64,000 bases of DNA, from contig CBFFRP010000380.1 of the NCBI GenBank assembly GCA_965644295.1, forward strand, positions 62,001 to 126,000, in the 5' to 3' direction. Under the pieces are notes generated by a model. That model saw only the letters and a list, made by a program, of their open reading frames with translations, searched no databases and was not told where the DNA came from. The stretch comes from Paraphysomonas bandaiensis. Taxonomy: Eukaryota > Chrysophyceae. Shown here piece by piece: positions 12,548 through 22,818 of this stretch; the stretch's first letter is position 1, and the number at the start of each line of letters is the position of its first letter. The position numbers and the translations under genes are program-made.

Positions 12548-12974
12548 ATAAATTTGTGCTGATCCTGACTTTGAATATTCTATACTATTGCAACGATATT
12601 GCATGTATGTAATATCAAGCCGTTCTAGTGCAATGGATGCGAATAATGATATGTTGCAATGCTAGTGTCTATGTGTGATAATTTCATACTGGCGAATGGT
12701 TTGACATATCTAGTGTCATCGTGTATTCTATATATACTTTTTAAGTATTACGTAATTAAGTATAAGTTGTTAAGAGCAACACCTCCAAGTGTTTAGTGAG
12801 TTAACAAAGTATTTAATCTAAAAGCAACGAAGAATGGTGATTGTCATAGCACTTATTCAGCAGCCAGTACACATATCGTACAGTGTGTCAATATTTTTAT
12901 CTAGTTCATTATGGTCGAATATTGTAGATATCTATTATTAGTTGGAAAAAGTATAATATCTATAGTCAAGATGA
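12548..12974. other. Convergent 3' intergenic region
   Basis: Gap between the 3' ends of the lipase and the EXPERA gene. An AATAAA-like hexamer overlaps the lipase stop (near 12544-12549). Nothing else was seen. Confidence 0.5.
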
Positions 12975-13460
12975 CTACACATCCTTTCGTTTCAGGCTAT
13001 TCCTAGCAACAGCTGCGTACGCCAGAAAAACTGGCGCAATAGACCACGGCACATTTACCACAAATACCATGAAAACGTTTGTACCAGGTACAATATAAGC
13101 AAATTCCATGGCAAAGTACACAACCGTGCTATAAAACAAAGCACCAGAAAATGGCAAGGCAATATTAGGCAGCCATTTGGCATTATACTGTAAACCATAA
13201 GCGCAAATCGCGTACAGCGGGCCGAACACAAAAACTTCGATAATGCACATGACACGAAGCCATGATGGGATATCAAGAAATAATGGATCCCAGTCGCAAT
13301 AAATTTTCCATATATTACCCACAATTACCACAATCTCGTGAGGGGAGGCAGCACATCCCTCATAACTCCAATCGCACCCAAAATAATACAGTGGCTCGAA
13401 AACTAAGGCCACAAAGGCAAAGAGCCATAAGGTCATCACTAAAGGCTTTTCAAACCACAT
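12975..13460 (-). CDS. EXPERA-domain four-TM protein (TMEM97/sigma-2 receptor or EBP-like)
   Basis: A single exon of 161 residues with four hydrophobic segments: about 8-26, 66-88, 98-118 and 128-150. Between the first two lies a conserved acidic/aromatic stretch, IYCDWDPLFLDIPSWLRVM, followed by EVFVFGPLYAICAY. The Asp-Pro-Leu, Pro-x-Trp and membrane Glu/Pro are hallmarks of the EXPERA domain. That domain is shared by emopamil-binding protein (a sterol delta8-delta7 isomerase), TM6SF and TMEM97, which controls sterol trafficking in the ER and lysosome. The length fits TMEM97 (176 residues) better than EBP (about 230). I cannot tell enzyme from non-enzymatic sterol-binding relative. The C terminus is basic (NSLKRKDV), like the Lys-rich ER-retrieval tail of TMEM97. 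Confidence 0.75.
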   Translation of the reverse strand: MWFEKPLVMTLWLFAFVALVFEPLYYFGCDWSYEGCAASPHEIVVIVGNIWKIYCDWDPLFLDIPSWLRVMCIIEVFVFGPLYAICAYGLQYNAKWLPNIALPFSGALFYSTVVYFAMEFAYIVPGTNVFMVFVVNVPWSIAPVFLAYAAVARNSLKRKDV

Positions 13461-13989
13461 GGATTTCTGGATACAAAAGAAATATAGAGTGTAAATCTAC
13501 AATAGTTGCTCAAGTCCCAAATGAGTCGGTTTAAGATTAGTATGCACGATCTTTATATCAGAGTCTGTCTTGTGTTATGATAATATCATACACAAGTCCC
13601 AACTGCAGTAGGAATTCCCACAGTATATCGAAAAAACCCAAAGCCATCTCTAGAAAACTCTAGCTTTCTCTATATAAAATACAACAAAAATCCTGGATTT
13701 TATTGTACGGGATATCCTCGTCTTTCAACTTTGTCAAGTATTTTTCTGCACCTATGGAACATGATCCTGGTGAGATGTATACAGAGTAGACTACGTGCAT
13801 CCCATATGCATCCCACATCTCCCTATATATACACCAAGCAACAGTATCTCTTATATATAACAGCAGGGAGTAGACAGTGTTGTTCATCAGATCATTCCTA
13901 TTCATATATATATCATCACTATTAAACATCAAGGAAATAAAGGAATAGAATAACTATAGCTCATAATTATATTAAATTAACAGATAATA
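13461..13989. promoter_or_regulatory. Divergent intergenic promoter region
   Basis: A 529-base gap between the EXPERA gene and CHMP5, transcribed in opposite directions. It contains several TATA-like tracts (for example CTCTATATAAAATACA near 13667). No gene was recognised; open frames here are low in protein-like composition. Confidence 0.45.
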
Positions 13990-14873
13990 ATGCACCGTCT
14001 CTTTGGTAAAAAGAAGGAAGTCCCACCAGCCCCATCAGTCTCTGATACAGTCGGTGGAATAAATAGTCGCGTTGCCGACTTAGATCAAAAAATAAAAGGT
14101 TTAGATAATGAGCTCCGTGTATATAAAGCCCAAATGGCTAAAGCTAAGGGCCCTGCTAAAGCTGGTATACAAAAGAGGGCAGTTGATGTCCTTAGGAGGA
14201 AAAAAATGTATGAGCAGCAGCGGGATCAACTAGCTGGACAGGCATTTAACCTGGACCAGGTGTGTAATGTATCTTTACCAGGAAAAAAATAACAATGTAT
14301 ATATACTAGGCTGCATTTGCGATGGAAACCGTTAAAGATACACATCAGACAATAGCTGCTATGCAAGATGCTGCAAAAGTATTGAAAACGGAACACAAGA
14401 AGATCGACATCGATAAAATTGAAGATATTAATGATGATCTCGCTGATATGTTTGAAGATATGAATGAAATCAACGAGGTCAGTACACTTTCAGTGTAAAG
14501 TGTGTTTAAATTTGTTAATTTTGATTTCTGCAGGCCCTGGGCCGATCATACGGTACACCAGACTACATTGACGAGGATGAACTGGAGGCAGAACTGGCAT
14601 GTCTGGGGGATGAGTTTGACGAAGAGTTAGGAGAAGAAGTGAGTATGGAGCAACCCTCCTATCTTACTCCTAGTGGGATGCCCCATGTGCCTGCCTCAGG
14701 AGTGCCCTCTAGACCTGAAAACAATAACGTCGAAGTGGACGAGCTTGGCCTCCCTGTAAGAAATTTAGTGTAGTATGTGTACTACATCTTTGTATGGAAT
14801 GGTAGTTCTGTTTATTTGATTTGGTCTATTCCAGAGTATCGTCATATCAACTATGAACCTTAACAATACATAA
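13990..14873 (+). CDS. CHMP5: ESCRT-III-associated charged multivesicular body protein 5 (Vps60)
   Basis: Exons 13990-14259, 14310-14477, 14534-14755 and a short 14835-14873 give 232 residues (219 in human CHMP5). The start MHRLFGKKK and the phrases RRKKMYEQQRDQLAGQAFN, KIDIDKIEDINDDLADMFED, NEINEALGRSYGTPD and DEDDLEAEL are those of CHMP5/Vps60. The basic N-terminal helices bind membrane. The acidic C-terminal helix binds Vta1/LIP5, which regulates Vps4 during multivesicular-body sorting and membrane scission. The end is ambiguous: after DELGLP either the frame reads on to a TAG at 14771-14773, or a 79-nt GT-AG intron leads to a last 39-nt exon. I prefer the spliced form because family members end in a short GLP-I/V tail. 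The protein carries an extra Ser/Pro insert of roughly 20 residues before that tail. Confidence 0.9.
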
Positions 14874-15329
14874 CTCCAATAACTTTAAATTATTTTCAAA
14901 TTGTGATTCAATGTGTTGTCCTAAAAATTAAAGTTCACGAAATGAAATAAGAAGAAAGTGAATTTACACAACAACCGGTATGCGGGTAGTACTCTATCTG
15001 GCCCTAACTTGAATTTCAGACTTAAGAAAAGAAAAATGACAAACCCTTGCTCTTTTGAATGTATCATTTATTATTTCTTACTACAGCTGTATAAATTGGC
15101 AAAAAATATGAAGTATTCTTCACGTGTATAAACTATGCAATGATTCTGATTAGCATTTTAAATACAATGCTTGGTCATTCATGACTGTGAGGTAGTGACT
15201 ACTAGTATAGTCATGTTCGGGCTTGTGTAAAAATTAATTGGCAATTTTTCAATTGCTAGGTTTTAGAATAATAACTGAACTATAATCTCATCAGAGTGAA
15301 GCCGTATTTCACGCATAAACATCAACATT
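14874..15329. other. AT-rich intergenic stretch
   Basis: No gene was seen between CHMP5 and the hAT relic. Confidence 0.5.
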
Positions 15330-15850
15330 TCAAGGTGACTAGGTGTCATTCACTTGTGAAAATCAGTCGTAACAATCTTAGCTCTGCTAAACAACCTCTC
15401 ACAAACATTGGTGCTGCTATACAAATGTTTCATGTAACGATATTGTGTTGCAGTTTGATGCATGCTCTCTTATTGCGCTTTCGGTTGTCTCTAAGGAAAG
15501 GAATGGTCTCGTCTTCCTCCTCATCATCTTTCTCATCATCAATTTCATCATATGCAGGTTCGTTATATATCAAAACGCGTCGCACATGTGATTTTTCAGC
15601 GCGGAATTTGGACTACTGCTTTATCGAAACATGCATTTTCAACAATGTCCGCGTCTGCACCCAGGTGGAAATTCATCCCAGGGTATTGACGAATAATATC
15701 ATCCAATTGCACACGGACATCATCTAGACTAAGCTGTTCTTATCCATCTGGTTGTAAAAGTTTGCAAATGATGTTAAACCTTTCTATACACCCCATTTTC
15801 ACTACTATACTTGAATATTTCGAAGCAGTTGAATACCTGCAATCACCTTA
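15330..15850 (-). pseudogene. Decayed hAT-family transposase fragment (C-terminal part)
   Basis: On the minus strand the end of this segment (about 15355-15420) reads STNVCERLFSRAKIVTTDF and then a stop. This is the hAT dimerisation motif (S-x-x-x-E-R-x-F-S-x-A). Upstream, about 15595-15725 reads LDDIIRQYPGMNFHLGADAD and then IVENACFDKAVVQI, which also fits the C-terminal region of hAT transposases. The two pieces are in different frames and broken by stops, so the gene is dead. No N-terminal half or catalytic DDE segment is recognisable here, and I could not find terminal inverted repeats. hAT elements are cut-and-paste DNA transposons; this is an old remnant. Confidence 0.65.
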
Positions 15851-16545
15851 TGCCATGTATCGCGACGACCGTTGTGGAGGCACTCAGTTTGTTCTTTGCC
15901 AACAATCGTTGACATGCTATACTACTCTTGCGTGCTGAGATTATATTATACTGTCACACATGGTTGTGATAAACAGAATAATAACGTGAATGTGCACTTA
16001 CATCCAAACTCCAAACTTCTATTTTAACAGACATTGGGTTAGTACCTATGATCAGAAGCTATGCATCTTAAGATACAATATAATAAAGAATTGATCTTTA
16101 TAATAGTAAAACAATGTTGTGATTATTAGAGTGTAAGTAATGAACACGATAGAGTGAAAATTATGAATAACAATATAGAACGTACTATCATGCACAACGG
16201 AATAGTTAGAAGTGTAACTGATAATGACGACGTTATGATGACGATCACGTATCTTCGACAGATACTCTCTCTAATTCAGTTCATGGTATATTTCATTGAA
16301 CATTATAACTCACAGATGCAATCATGTGTTAAGCTGAATCCTAATACGCCCCCTCAATGAAATAATTAGTGAACCGTAGATAATAGAGAGAATATGAACT
16401 TATGCACACTGAGAGTAAAAACCAGAGTAGCAGTCACTAGTCAATAATAAGCGAACTGCAGAGATGCCATATTGTGAGACCATCCTTCTAGTCCAGCATC
16501 ATGTATTGAATAAAAGTAAAAAAAATGGTAAAAACTCCGTGTAAC
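15851..16545. other. Left flank of the copia element, no LTR recognised
   Basis: This is where a 3' LTR of the minus-strand copia element would lie. A purine-rich GAGGGGGCG (minus strand, about 16349-16357) could be its polypurine tract. I could not find a matching long direct repeat in 21600-22260. No other gene was seen. Confidence 0.4.
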
Positions 16546-17085
16546 TCAAACTAGCCACCTAGGTCGCTTGTGGCTTGTTAATTGTGATTTAGGTGTCTCT
16601 GAGGTTGTTGATCGCTTCCTGTTGTTGCTGGATGGGATGTCGAACCCAGCTCCCCCCATCAATGTAGTTCGCAATTGAAGAAAATTAGTTGCTCCTAGTG
16701 GTTTCGTGAGAAGATCGGCTAACATTGACGTGGTGGGAATATGGTCAACAGTCAATTGGTTTTCGGCAGTATTTTCTCGAATGAAATGATACCGTATCGC
16801 AATATGTTTCGTACGACGATGATGAGTAGGATTGTAACATAATTGGACTGCCCCTTTATTATCGCACCAAATAGTTGTTGAGAATGGAAGTTTGAAACCA
16901 ATTTCTGATAATAAAGAGCGTAGCCATAATGCTTCCTGAGCTGCTGACGATAGAGCCATATACTCAGCTTCAGTAGATGACAATGCCACAGTTGTCTGTA
17001 ATCGAGATTGCCATGATATAAGACAATTACCTATGAAGAATGTAAAGCTGTAGTGGACCGTCGAGTGAGGTGACACCGTGCCCAA
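16546..17085 (-). pseudogene. Copia RNase H segment separated by a frameshift
   Basis: This frame carries the copia RNase H: SWQSRLQTTVALSSTEAEYM, an Asp (IWCDNKGAVQL), and a His-rich stretch ending HIAIRYHFIRE, followed by the usual tail (VDHIPTTSMLADLLTKPL). It overlaps the end of the long frame by 55 bases. It is either the product of a one-base indel or, less likely, reached by ribosomal frameshifting. The annotated start is only the first open codon, not a real initiation site. Confidence 0.8.
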
Positions 17086-20000
17086 TCGCTATCGCAGTAT
17101 CCTGACAATGTTATGTGGGATCCAGAATATATCAATCCTTGCTTAGCAGTGCCTTTGAGATACCTAAGAACATGTAGCGCAGCATTACAGGTAGTTAGAT
17201 TAGGCATATCAGAAAATCTGGCAAGAGTATTGACTGCATAGGCGATATCCGGTCGAGTGCATACAGCTAGATACATTAGTGAACCTATGAGTTCCTTGTA
17301 GGGGAAATTCTGAACATAACTTTGATTTGACTCTGAAAGATGATTGTATTCATGTAAATCATAGTTGAAAGACAGTAACATAGGTGTTGACATGGGTTTA
17401 CTGTTAGACATGTTGAATTTGTCCAGTAACTTTCTGACGTACTGCTCCTGACTGAGAGTCGTGATATTTTTGTCAAAATCTTGATGAATGGAGATGCCCA
17501 AGTAATAGTCTAGGAGTCCGAGATCCGTAATTTCGAACTTTTTGGATAAATGGTCTTTGAATTGTTGGATATCAGTGTCGGATGTAGATGCTATAATAAT
17601 ATCATCCACATACATGGCTATTAGCATAATCCTGCCATTAATCTGCTTTTTGAATATACACGGGTCAGATATTAGTCTGGTGAAACCCATATCTAGCATA
17701 AAATTTGTACAGCACTTATACCAGTTAAGACCTGCTTGCTTTAGACCGTAGATGCTTTTCATCAGTTTGAGGACTTTTCCGTCAGGGACGTCCATGCCAG
17801 GAGGGGGATACATGTATATGTCCTCTTCGAGGTCAGCATTGATGTACGCAGTTGTGAAATCGATTTGGTGCAATTTGAGTTTCATAATAGTCGAAAGGGC
17901 AATAATTGTACGTAGTGATGTAGCCTTTGCGACGGGGCTGTATGTATCATTGTAATCGATGCCTTGGATTTGAGTAAAACCCTGTGCGACTAGTCGAGCC
18001 TTGAATTTGATATCATTCTGTTTTCTTTTTATTTTGAATATGAGTTTCCCCTTTATGGCTCTTGCTCCAGGTGGTAACGCAGTGTATCTCCAGCACCCTT
18101 TCCTCTGAAGAGTGGATATTTCTCTATTGATAGCATCGATCCACTGCTGTTTATATTTACCTGAAATAGCATCTTGAACACTCTTTGGTGTATCGGTTAG
18201 CTCGTCAATGTCATCGCAATTACTGATAGCATGCATAACAATATCAATATTGTTTGTATGTAATTTTGATATACATTGTGTGTCATGTGCCATATGATTT
18301 ACTACATGTTTAGCATTTACATCACATGTATATACACCATCACCTAGTTTGTGTATATTTACAATTACCCGTTTCCTGGCCATTCTCCTGCTTCGGAGAA
18401 CACTCTTTCTACCAGCTAAAAATTGTTGTTTTGCTGTAGCACGGACCTTACTTGGCCCTTCAGGTGTACCCTGATTTTTCCAATCTCCCGATGAATCAGC
18501 AGACTTGTTACCGCGTTTGGCCATACGCTGGTGCACACGATCCACTTGACCGTGTGGTGCCGGATTCGGCACTAGATTCCCATTGAATTGTTTCGGAGGG
18601 CGAGTCTTCGCTATCTTTGCATCGGAGTGGGTAGGTTCACACCGATGGCTGCTGATTCTCTCCTGCGCGGCATCATGATGTCTGAGATTCTCGCCACTCC
18701 CCCTGGAAGTAGCGGCTGGCGCTGGAGATCCAATAACTGTATCGGGGTCTTGATCTGATTTGCTGGATTTATGTATTGGGGTTTTCGATCGAGACGTAAT
18801 ACATTTGAGACCAACTGCTTTGAGTTCTATGTATTCTTCAGTGTACTTTTCGACGTCTGCAGCATGAATAGGGTCGTCGAGCTGGATGAGTCGTGTCTTG
18901 TCACCACTGTCGTCGACTAGACCACGATACGCTGCGATTAATCCTTTTCTGAGCTTTATTTGAGTCGTTACATATGTTAATCCATCGTCTGGATCTACAT
19001 GAGCTAGACCTATGAGATATTTGAAACTTTCTACTGTCCTGGAGGTCTCATTCTCTCTGAAGATCTCATTTATCTCTTTAAAATATCTCTTATCCGCTGG
19101 TGGGACACATTCGTTGAAAAATACATGTCCTGATATAACAAAATCTCTTAATGCGGGAACAAAGACTATATATCCAGGACCATCCTCTCGATAGCCCATA
19201 AAATACCCAGGCCAGCTATGTCTGTCCCAATTGTTCTTTCGGAGACTGGAATCGATATTCACAAAGCATTTACATCCCCATATTCTGGCATAACTCAAGT
19301 CTGGTATTTCGTTTTCGATAAACTGAAGTGGAGACATAAATCCTTTAGCTGTTTGACACGGTAACCTGTTCTTGATGTGTATTGTCGCCCTTGAGGCTTG
19401 TTCCCAGAAATTCGGTGGGAGTCCAGAGTCGATAAGGCTGCTGAGTGCTCGTTCTTTTGTTGTCCGCCATGATCGCTCTTGGAATGGGTTATCCTCGGGG
19501 GTATACGGAGAGTTGAAAGTCCATGTAGCCCCTATTGATTGAAGATACTCTAGAACTTTTCTTGATACCAGTTCCTTCCCGCCATCCGCATGATAATGTT
19601 GTAGGCGTTTGCCTTTACTATGTAGATACATGACAACTTTCTGGATGGATTGGATGACGAAATCTTCATCTCTCGTTGGTCCGTAGGAGTCCCATTGGTG
19701 TCTGGAAGCTACATCTGTCATCCCGAGTATGTAACGGTTGCCAGTAATGATTGCCTCCGGTGCATGGGGTCCAGAAAAATCGGCTACTACTAGCTCCCCC
19801 AGCTCATTCGCTCTTCTTACACGCTTGAGCAGCATTTGTCTGATAGCGTGTCTATGTTTTCGGCGATGAGATTTACCACTAGCACAACCATCACATAGGC
19901 CACCCGGTAAAGAAGTAGCATTCATCTCCGACTTCGTTAACTTAATACCCGTTACTAATTTTGACTGTACAGCTTTCTGTATGAGTCCAATTGAAGAATG

Positions 20001-21539
20001 TGCCAATCTCTTATGTGCTAGGGTTGCGAGTGGGCCTGAAGCAGTTGAAGCAAGGTGGGATTCGTCAATAGGAGTACCGAGGTCTGTTAACGGAATTTCA
20101 TATAGGCCTCCAACTCTCTTACCCTTTGATAGCAGTATTTCATCTTTATATATCTCAACTGATTGGTTTCCGAACAAGATTTTATACCCTAGGTCATCTA
20201 ATTGGCTGATGGACACGAGTGTTCTTGAAGCATGGTCCACGTGCTTGCACTTGGGGATAATACCAAGTCTTCCATGTCCTGAAGAGGTCATAGTTGATCC
20301 TGACTTAGCTGTTTGAATGTCGGTGAGGCATTCCTCATAATTGGTGATGTATCCGGCTTCAGGTGTGATGGAGACTGTGCAGCCAGAATCAAGGGTCCCC
20401 ATTCCGGCTTCTTGATCAAAAACGAAGTTCGTTTCGTCGTTTGTTGGATATCCGACTCCTCCGAAGTCTCGTCCTTTCTGTTGTAATGGACCACTGTCTT
20501 CATAATCTGCAAACTGGTCGGAGTCGTCGTTTTCAGTGCTCTGATGGGTCTGGAATCTAACTTTTTTGAATTTCCTACTGGTTGATTTGTTTCCAGAGGA
20601 ATTCTTCATCTGTTGGATTCTTTCCCATGAGTGTTTGCATTCTGAAGCGATGTGTCCTTTTCCATCGCATCGGAAACACTTAATGTCCTTGTCAGCTCTC
20701 TTGTCATGTTTCGGTTTATTGGAACGGTTTCTGAAAGATGTCCCCTTTTTGCGCTTGGAATTCACTTTATTTCGGGAAAATGGGGGTTTTGAGGCTGCAA
20801 GCTGAATACTGTCGGTTTTTGTTTCTTCGTTGCTTGACAAGAGCATTCCGACAGACGAGCTTCCTAATCCGCGTAGTCTGCGTATGAGTGTTTTGTAGTC
20901 ATCGATAGGGTGCATCTGCAGGTTGATCGCCAGTTCACGATACGTCATATTTTCTTTGGATACCAGGCCTTGTCGAATGCGTGATATGAGATCTTGGTCA
21001 CTTATCCGATGACCATAATTAATCAGCTTGTTTCGGAGCTTTTCGACAGCGTCAAGAAAGTTGATTATCGACTGACCTTTTTTGATTTTTATGCTCTGAA
21101 ACTGGCCAATCAGATCAGTGATGACGTCGTTAGTCGTTTTTTCTTTGAAGTGGTTGAGCAAGTCCGTCCAGGCGGTTTTACCGTCTCCATCGGGGACGTT
21201 CTCCAAAATCCCTTCAGCCTCTTCATTCTGACCAATGATAGAGCTTGCAATGACTGACCATAGGTAGTTATTACCTTCATCATAATATCGTTTCGCATCC
21301 TGATACTGTTCGAGTCGATACTGGTAGTCCTCGTCATCTGAGTTTTCTCCTGCTTCAGGCTCAATTGGGTGATCGTTCTGTAGAGTATAAACGATCTTAG
21401 GCTTGCGATAGAACCATGCACGGCACTTCTTCTGCCACCTGGAGAAGTTCTTCGCATCGAATTTTGGCATTGAGTCCTTTCGCTTGTCGGTTGTCGAATC
21501 CGAGTCGGTTGAGTCGTAACTTGTAACTTTAACTGACAT
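17031..21539 (-). CDS. Copia Gag-Pol polyprotein (gag, protease, integrase, RT)
   Basis: The open frame continues slightly upstream to 21584 with no ATG, so 21539 (MSVKVTSYDS) is the likely start, giving about 1500 residues. Domain order and catalytic residues are described under the element. The frame ends with a TAG at 17031-17033, just inside RNase H after the DSDWA...RRST motif, where copia elements normally read on. That makes the stop a likely recent frameshift rather than a natural end. Codon use and composition are similar to host genes. Confidence 0.88.
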   Translation of the reverse strand: MSVKVTSYDSTDSDSTTDKRKDSMPKFDAKNFSRWQKKCRAWFYRKPKIVYTLQNDHPIEPEAGENSDDEDYQYRLEQYQDAKRYYDEGNNYLWSVIASSIIGQNEEAEGILENVPDGDGKTAWTDLLNHFKEKTTNDVITDLIGQFQSIKIKKGQSIINFLDAVEKLRNKLINYGHRISDQDLISRIRQGLVSKENMTYRELAINLQMHPIDDYKTLIRRLRGLGSSSVGMLLSSNEETKTDSIQLAASKPPFSRNKVNSKRKKGTSFRNRSNKPKHDKRADKDIKCFRCDGKGHIASECKHSWERIQQMKNSSGNKSTSRKFKKVRFQTHQSTENDDSDQFADYEDSGPLQQKGRDFGGVGYPTNDETNFVFDQEAGMGTLDSGCTVSITPEAGYITNYEECLTDIQTAKSGSTMTSSGHGRLGIIPKCKHVDHASRTLVSISQLDDLGYKILFGNQSVEIYKDEILLSKGKRVGGLYEIPLTDLGTPIDESHLASTASGPLATLAHKRLAHSSIGLIQKAVQSKLVTGIKLTKSEMNATSLPGGLCDGCASGKSHRRKHRHAIRQMLLKRVRRANELGELVVADFSGPHAPEAIITGNRYILGMTDVASRHQWDSYGPTRDEDFVIQSIQKVVMYLHSKGKRLQHYHADGGKELVSRKVLEYLQSIGATWTFNSPYTPEDNPFQERSWRTTKERALSSLIDSGLPPNFWEQASRATIHIKNRLPCQTAKGFMSPLQFIENEIPDLSYARIWGCKCFVNIDSSLRKNNWDRHSWPGYFMGYREDGPGYIVFVPALRDFVISGHVFFNECVPPADKRYFKEINEIFRENETSRTVESFKYLIGLAHVDPDDGLTYVTTQIKLRKGLIAAYRGLVDDSGDKTRLIQLDDPIHAADVEKYTEEYIELKAVGLKCITSRSKTPIHKSSKSDQDPDTVIGSPAPAATSRGSGENLRHHDAAQERISSHRCEPTHSDAKIAKTRPPKQFNGNLVPNPAPHGQVDRVHQRMAKRGNKSADSSGDWKNQGTPEGPSKVRATAKQQFLAGRKSVLRSRRMARKRVIVNIHKLGDGVYTCDVNAKHVVNHMAHDTQCISKLHTNNIDIVMHAISNCDDIDELTDTPKSVQDAISGKYKQQWIDAINREISTLQRKGCWRYTALPPGARAIKGKLIFKIKRKQNDIKFKARLVAQGFTQIQGIDYNDTYSPVAKATSLRTIIALSTIMKLKLHQIDFTTAYINADLEEDIYMYPPPGMDVPDGKVLKLMKSIYGLKQAGLNWYKCCTNFMLDMGFTRLISDPCIFKKQINGRIMLIAMYVDDIIIASTSDTDIQQFKDHLSKKFEITDLGLLDYYLGISIHQDFDKNITTLSQEQYVRKLLDKFNMSNSKPMSTPMLLSFNYDLHEYNHLSESNQSYVQNFPYKELIGSLMYLAVCTRPDIAYAVNTLARFSDMPNLTTCNAALHVLRYLKGTAKQGLIYSGSHITLSGYCDSDWARCHLTRRSTTALHSS

Positions 21540-22263
21540 CTCGCTACCAAATAAAGAATTGATATATATAATGAAGCCAGCCAATTAATTGGCAACATTA
21601 ACCAATAATAATAATTGAAACTATTATTTTTTTAAACCCATTAACTGTTACGCAAGCCTGGTCATGTTGTAGTTTCGTAGTTTTCACCACGCTTTGGCTC
21701 ACTTGCAAAATTCTTCCGCTTACTGAAATCATAGAATGTGTGCAGTGGTGCAGTGTACAGTCTACATGTTTATTCTAAACATAATATACTTCAAAAGCAG
21801 AGCAGCGTGGTTAATATCAATGGGCAATGTAGCAGTCTTGCTGTACTCCACTGAAAACTGACAATAGCAGCATGCTATAATATATTATATATAATAATAA
21901 GATATTCACCAGCACCGTGTATGTTCATACTTCAGAGAAGAAAAGAAATGACACTGCTAGATAATAAGTCATGTTTTATTGATGACTTCTAACTTGATAG
22001 AATAGGGCCTAATGCATTATAGGTGAAACCTCAGGAGTATGTCTGAAAAATTACAAATTTCGGAAGCGTTATAATATTTGGAAAAGGAAAAATACACAAC
22101 AATGATTATATTCGTTATAATATCTCGCTAATCATGCAGTATCGCATGAAAGGCAATATATATATTGACGTACTACTATCTGGACACATGATGAACTTGC
22201 ATTGATACGTGGCTCATAACTAATTTGCAGATCACAGGATCATACAGGGTAATATACAGACAC
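21540..22263. other. Right flank of the copia element / 3' flank of centrin
   Basis: The 5' LTR of the element would be expected here. The stretch just upstream of the gag ATG has TTGGCAACATTAACC and a poly-T tract. I see no repeat shared with the left flank. No other gene was found. Confidence 0.4.
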
Positions 22264-22818
22264 TTAGAAGTCGTCATCGGAATCAATCTCATCAAGAGGA
22301 TTCTCTCTCTTTCTCATGACACGATAGAACTCCTCCTCGTTGATGACGCCATCACCATCTCTGTCGGCTTCATCTATCATTTCTTGCAGTTCTTCGTCCG
22401 TCAAGTTCTCCCCAAGCTCATTTGCCACCCTTTTTAAATTCTTGAATGATATAGCACCCGTATTGTCATCATCAAAGAGAGCAAAGACTTTTAATATTTC
22501 TTCTCTTGAGTCGCGGCTTAGCATACGAGGGGTCACCATTTCTACAAACTCATCGAACGTAATACTCGCAGATGCCAAATCCTTGTCCATGTCGACAAAC
22601 ATTTGACGAATCTCCGCCTTTTTTACTTGAAATCCAAGAGCTCTAAAAGCAGCCTTGAGTTCACGGACATCAATTATGGACTTGCCCTCAGTGTCGAACA
22701 AGTTGAAAGCTTCTTTAATTTCTTCCATAGACTCATCATCAAGCCCCTGCTTAGTTTTAGCAGCTCTTCCTCGCTTGGGTGGTGAGAGTGCACTAGAACC
22801 TGCAAACTTTTTCGACAT
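22264..22818 (-). CDS. Centrin (caltractin), centrin-1/2 type
   Basis: One exon. The frame opens upstream at 22881, but the Met at 22818 ([18 protein letters not shown]) gives the typical basic centrin leader, and a protein of 184 residues. Four EF-hands follow. The first ([12 protein letters not shown]) is near-canonical; the second ([12 protein letters not shown]) has lost ligands; the third is [12 protein letters not shown]; the fourth ([12 protein letters not shown]) is canonical. [20 protein letters not shown] is nearly identical to human centrin-2, so I place it with centrin-1/2 rather than centrin-3. The C terminus is longer than usual and acidic ([13 protein letters not shown]). Centrins sit at basal bodies and contractile fibres and bind helical targets such as Sfi1 repeats. 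The gene lacks introns, unlike most neighbours. Confidence 0.93.
   Translation of the reverse strand: MSKKFAGSSALSPPKRGRAAKTKQGLDDESMEEIKEAFNLFDTEGKSIIDVRELKAAFRALGFQVKKAEIRQMFVDMDKDLASASITFDEFVEMVTPRMLSRDSREEILKVFALFDDDNTGAISFKNLKRVANELGENLTDEELQEMIDEADRDGDGVINEEEFYRVMRKRENPLDEIDSDDDF

Larger units (their letters stand above)
16546..21539 (-). mobile_element. Ty1/copia-type retrotransposon, one frameshift, LTRs not found
   Basis: A nearly complete Gag-Pol polyprotein. From the first ATG (21539) it has: a gag region; a CCHC zinc knuckle CFRCDGKGHIASECKH (about residue 286); an aspartic protease LDSG motif (about 383); the integrase HHCC-type region (LAHKRLAHSS to CDGCASGKSHRRKH); an integrase core with D near 585, D in HADGG near 652 and E near 684; and a reverse transcriptase with QIDFTTAYINADLEEDIYM and YVDD near 1309. 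Integrase preceding RT is the copia order. RNase H (VALSSTEAEYMALS) follows in a second frame (16546-17085), overlapping by about 55 bases, so one small indel separates it from RT. Apart from that the coding sequence is undamaged, implying a recent insertion. No LTRs, target duplication or clear primer-binding site were identified. Confidence 0.9.

Noticed and set aside
15296-15727. A 143-codon plus-strand frame with a Ser run
   Set aside because: It is the antisense of the decayed hAT transposase fragment.
16340-16545. 3' LTR of the copia element
   Set aside because: A purine tract is present but no sequence of more than a few words is repeated on the other side of the element.
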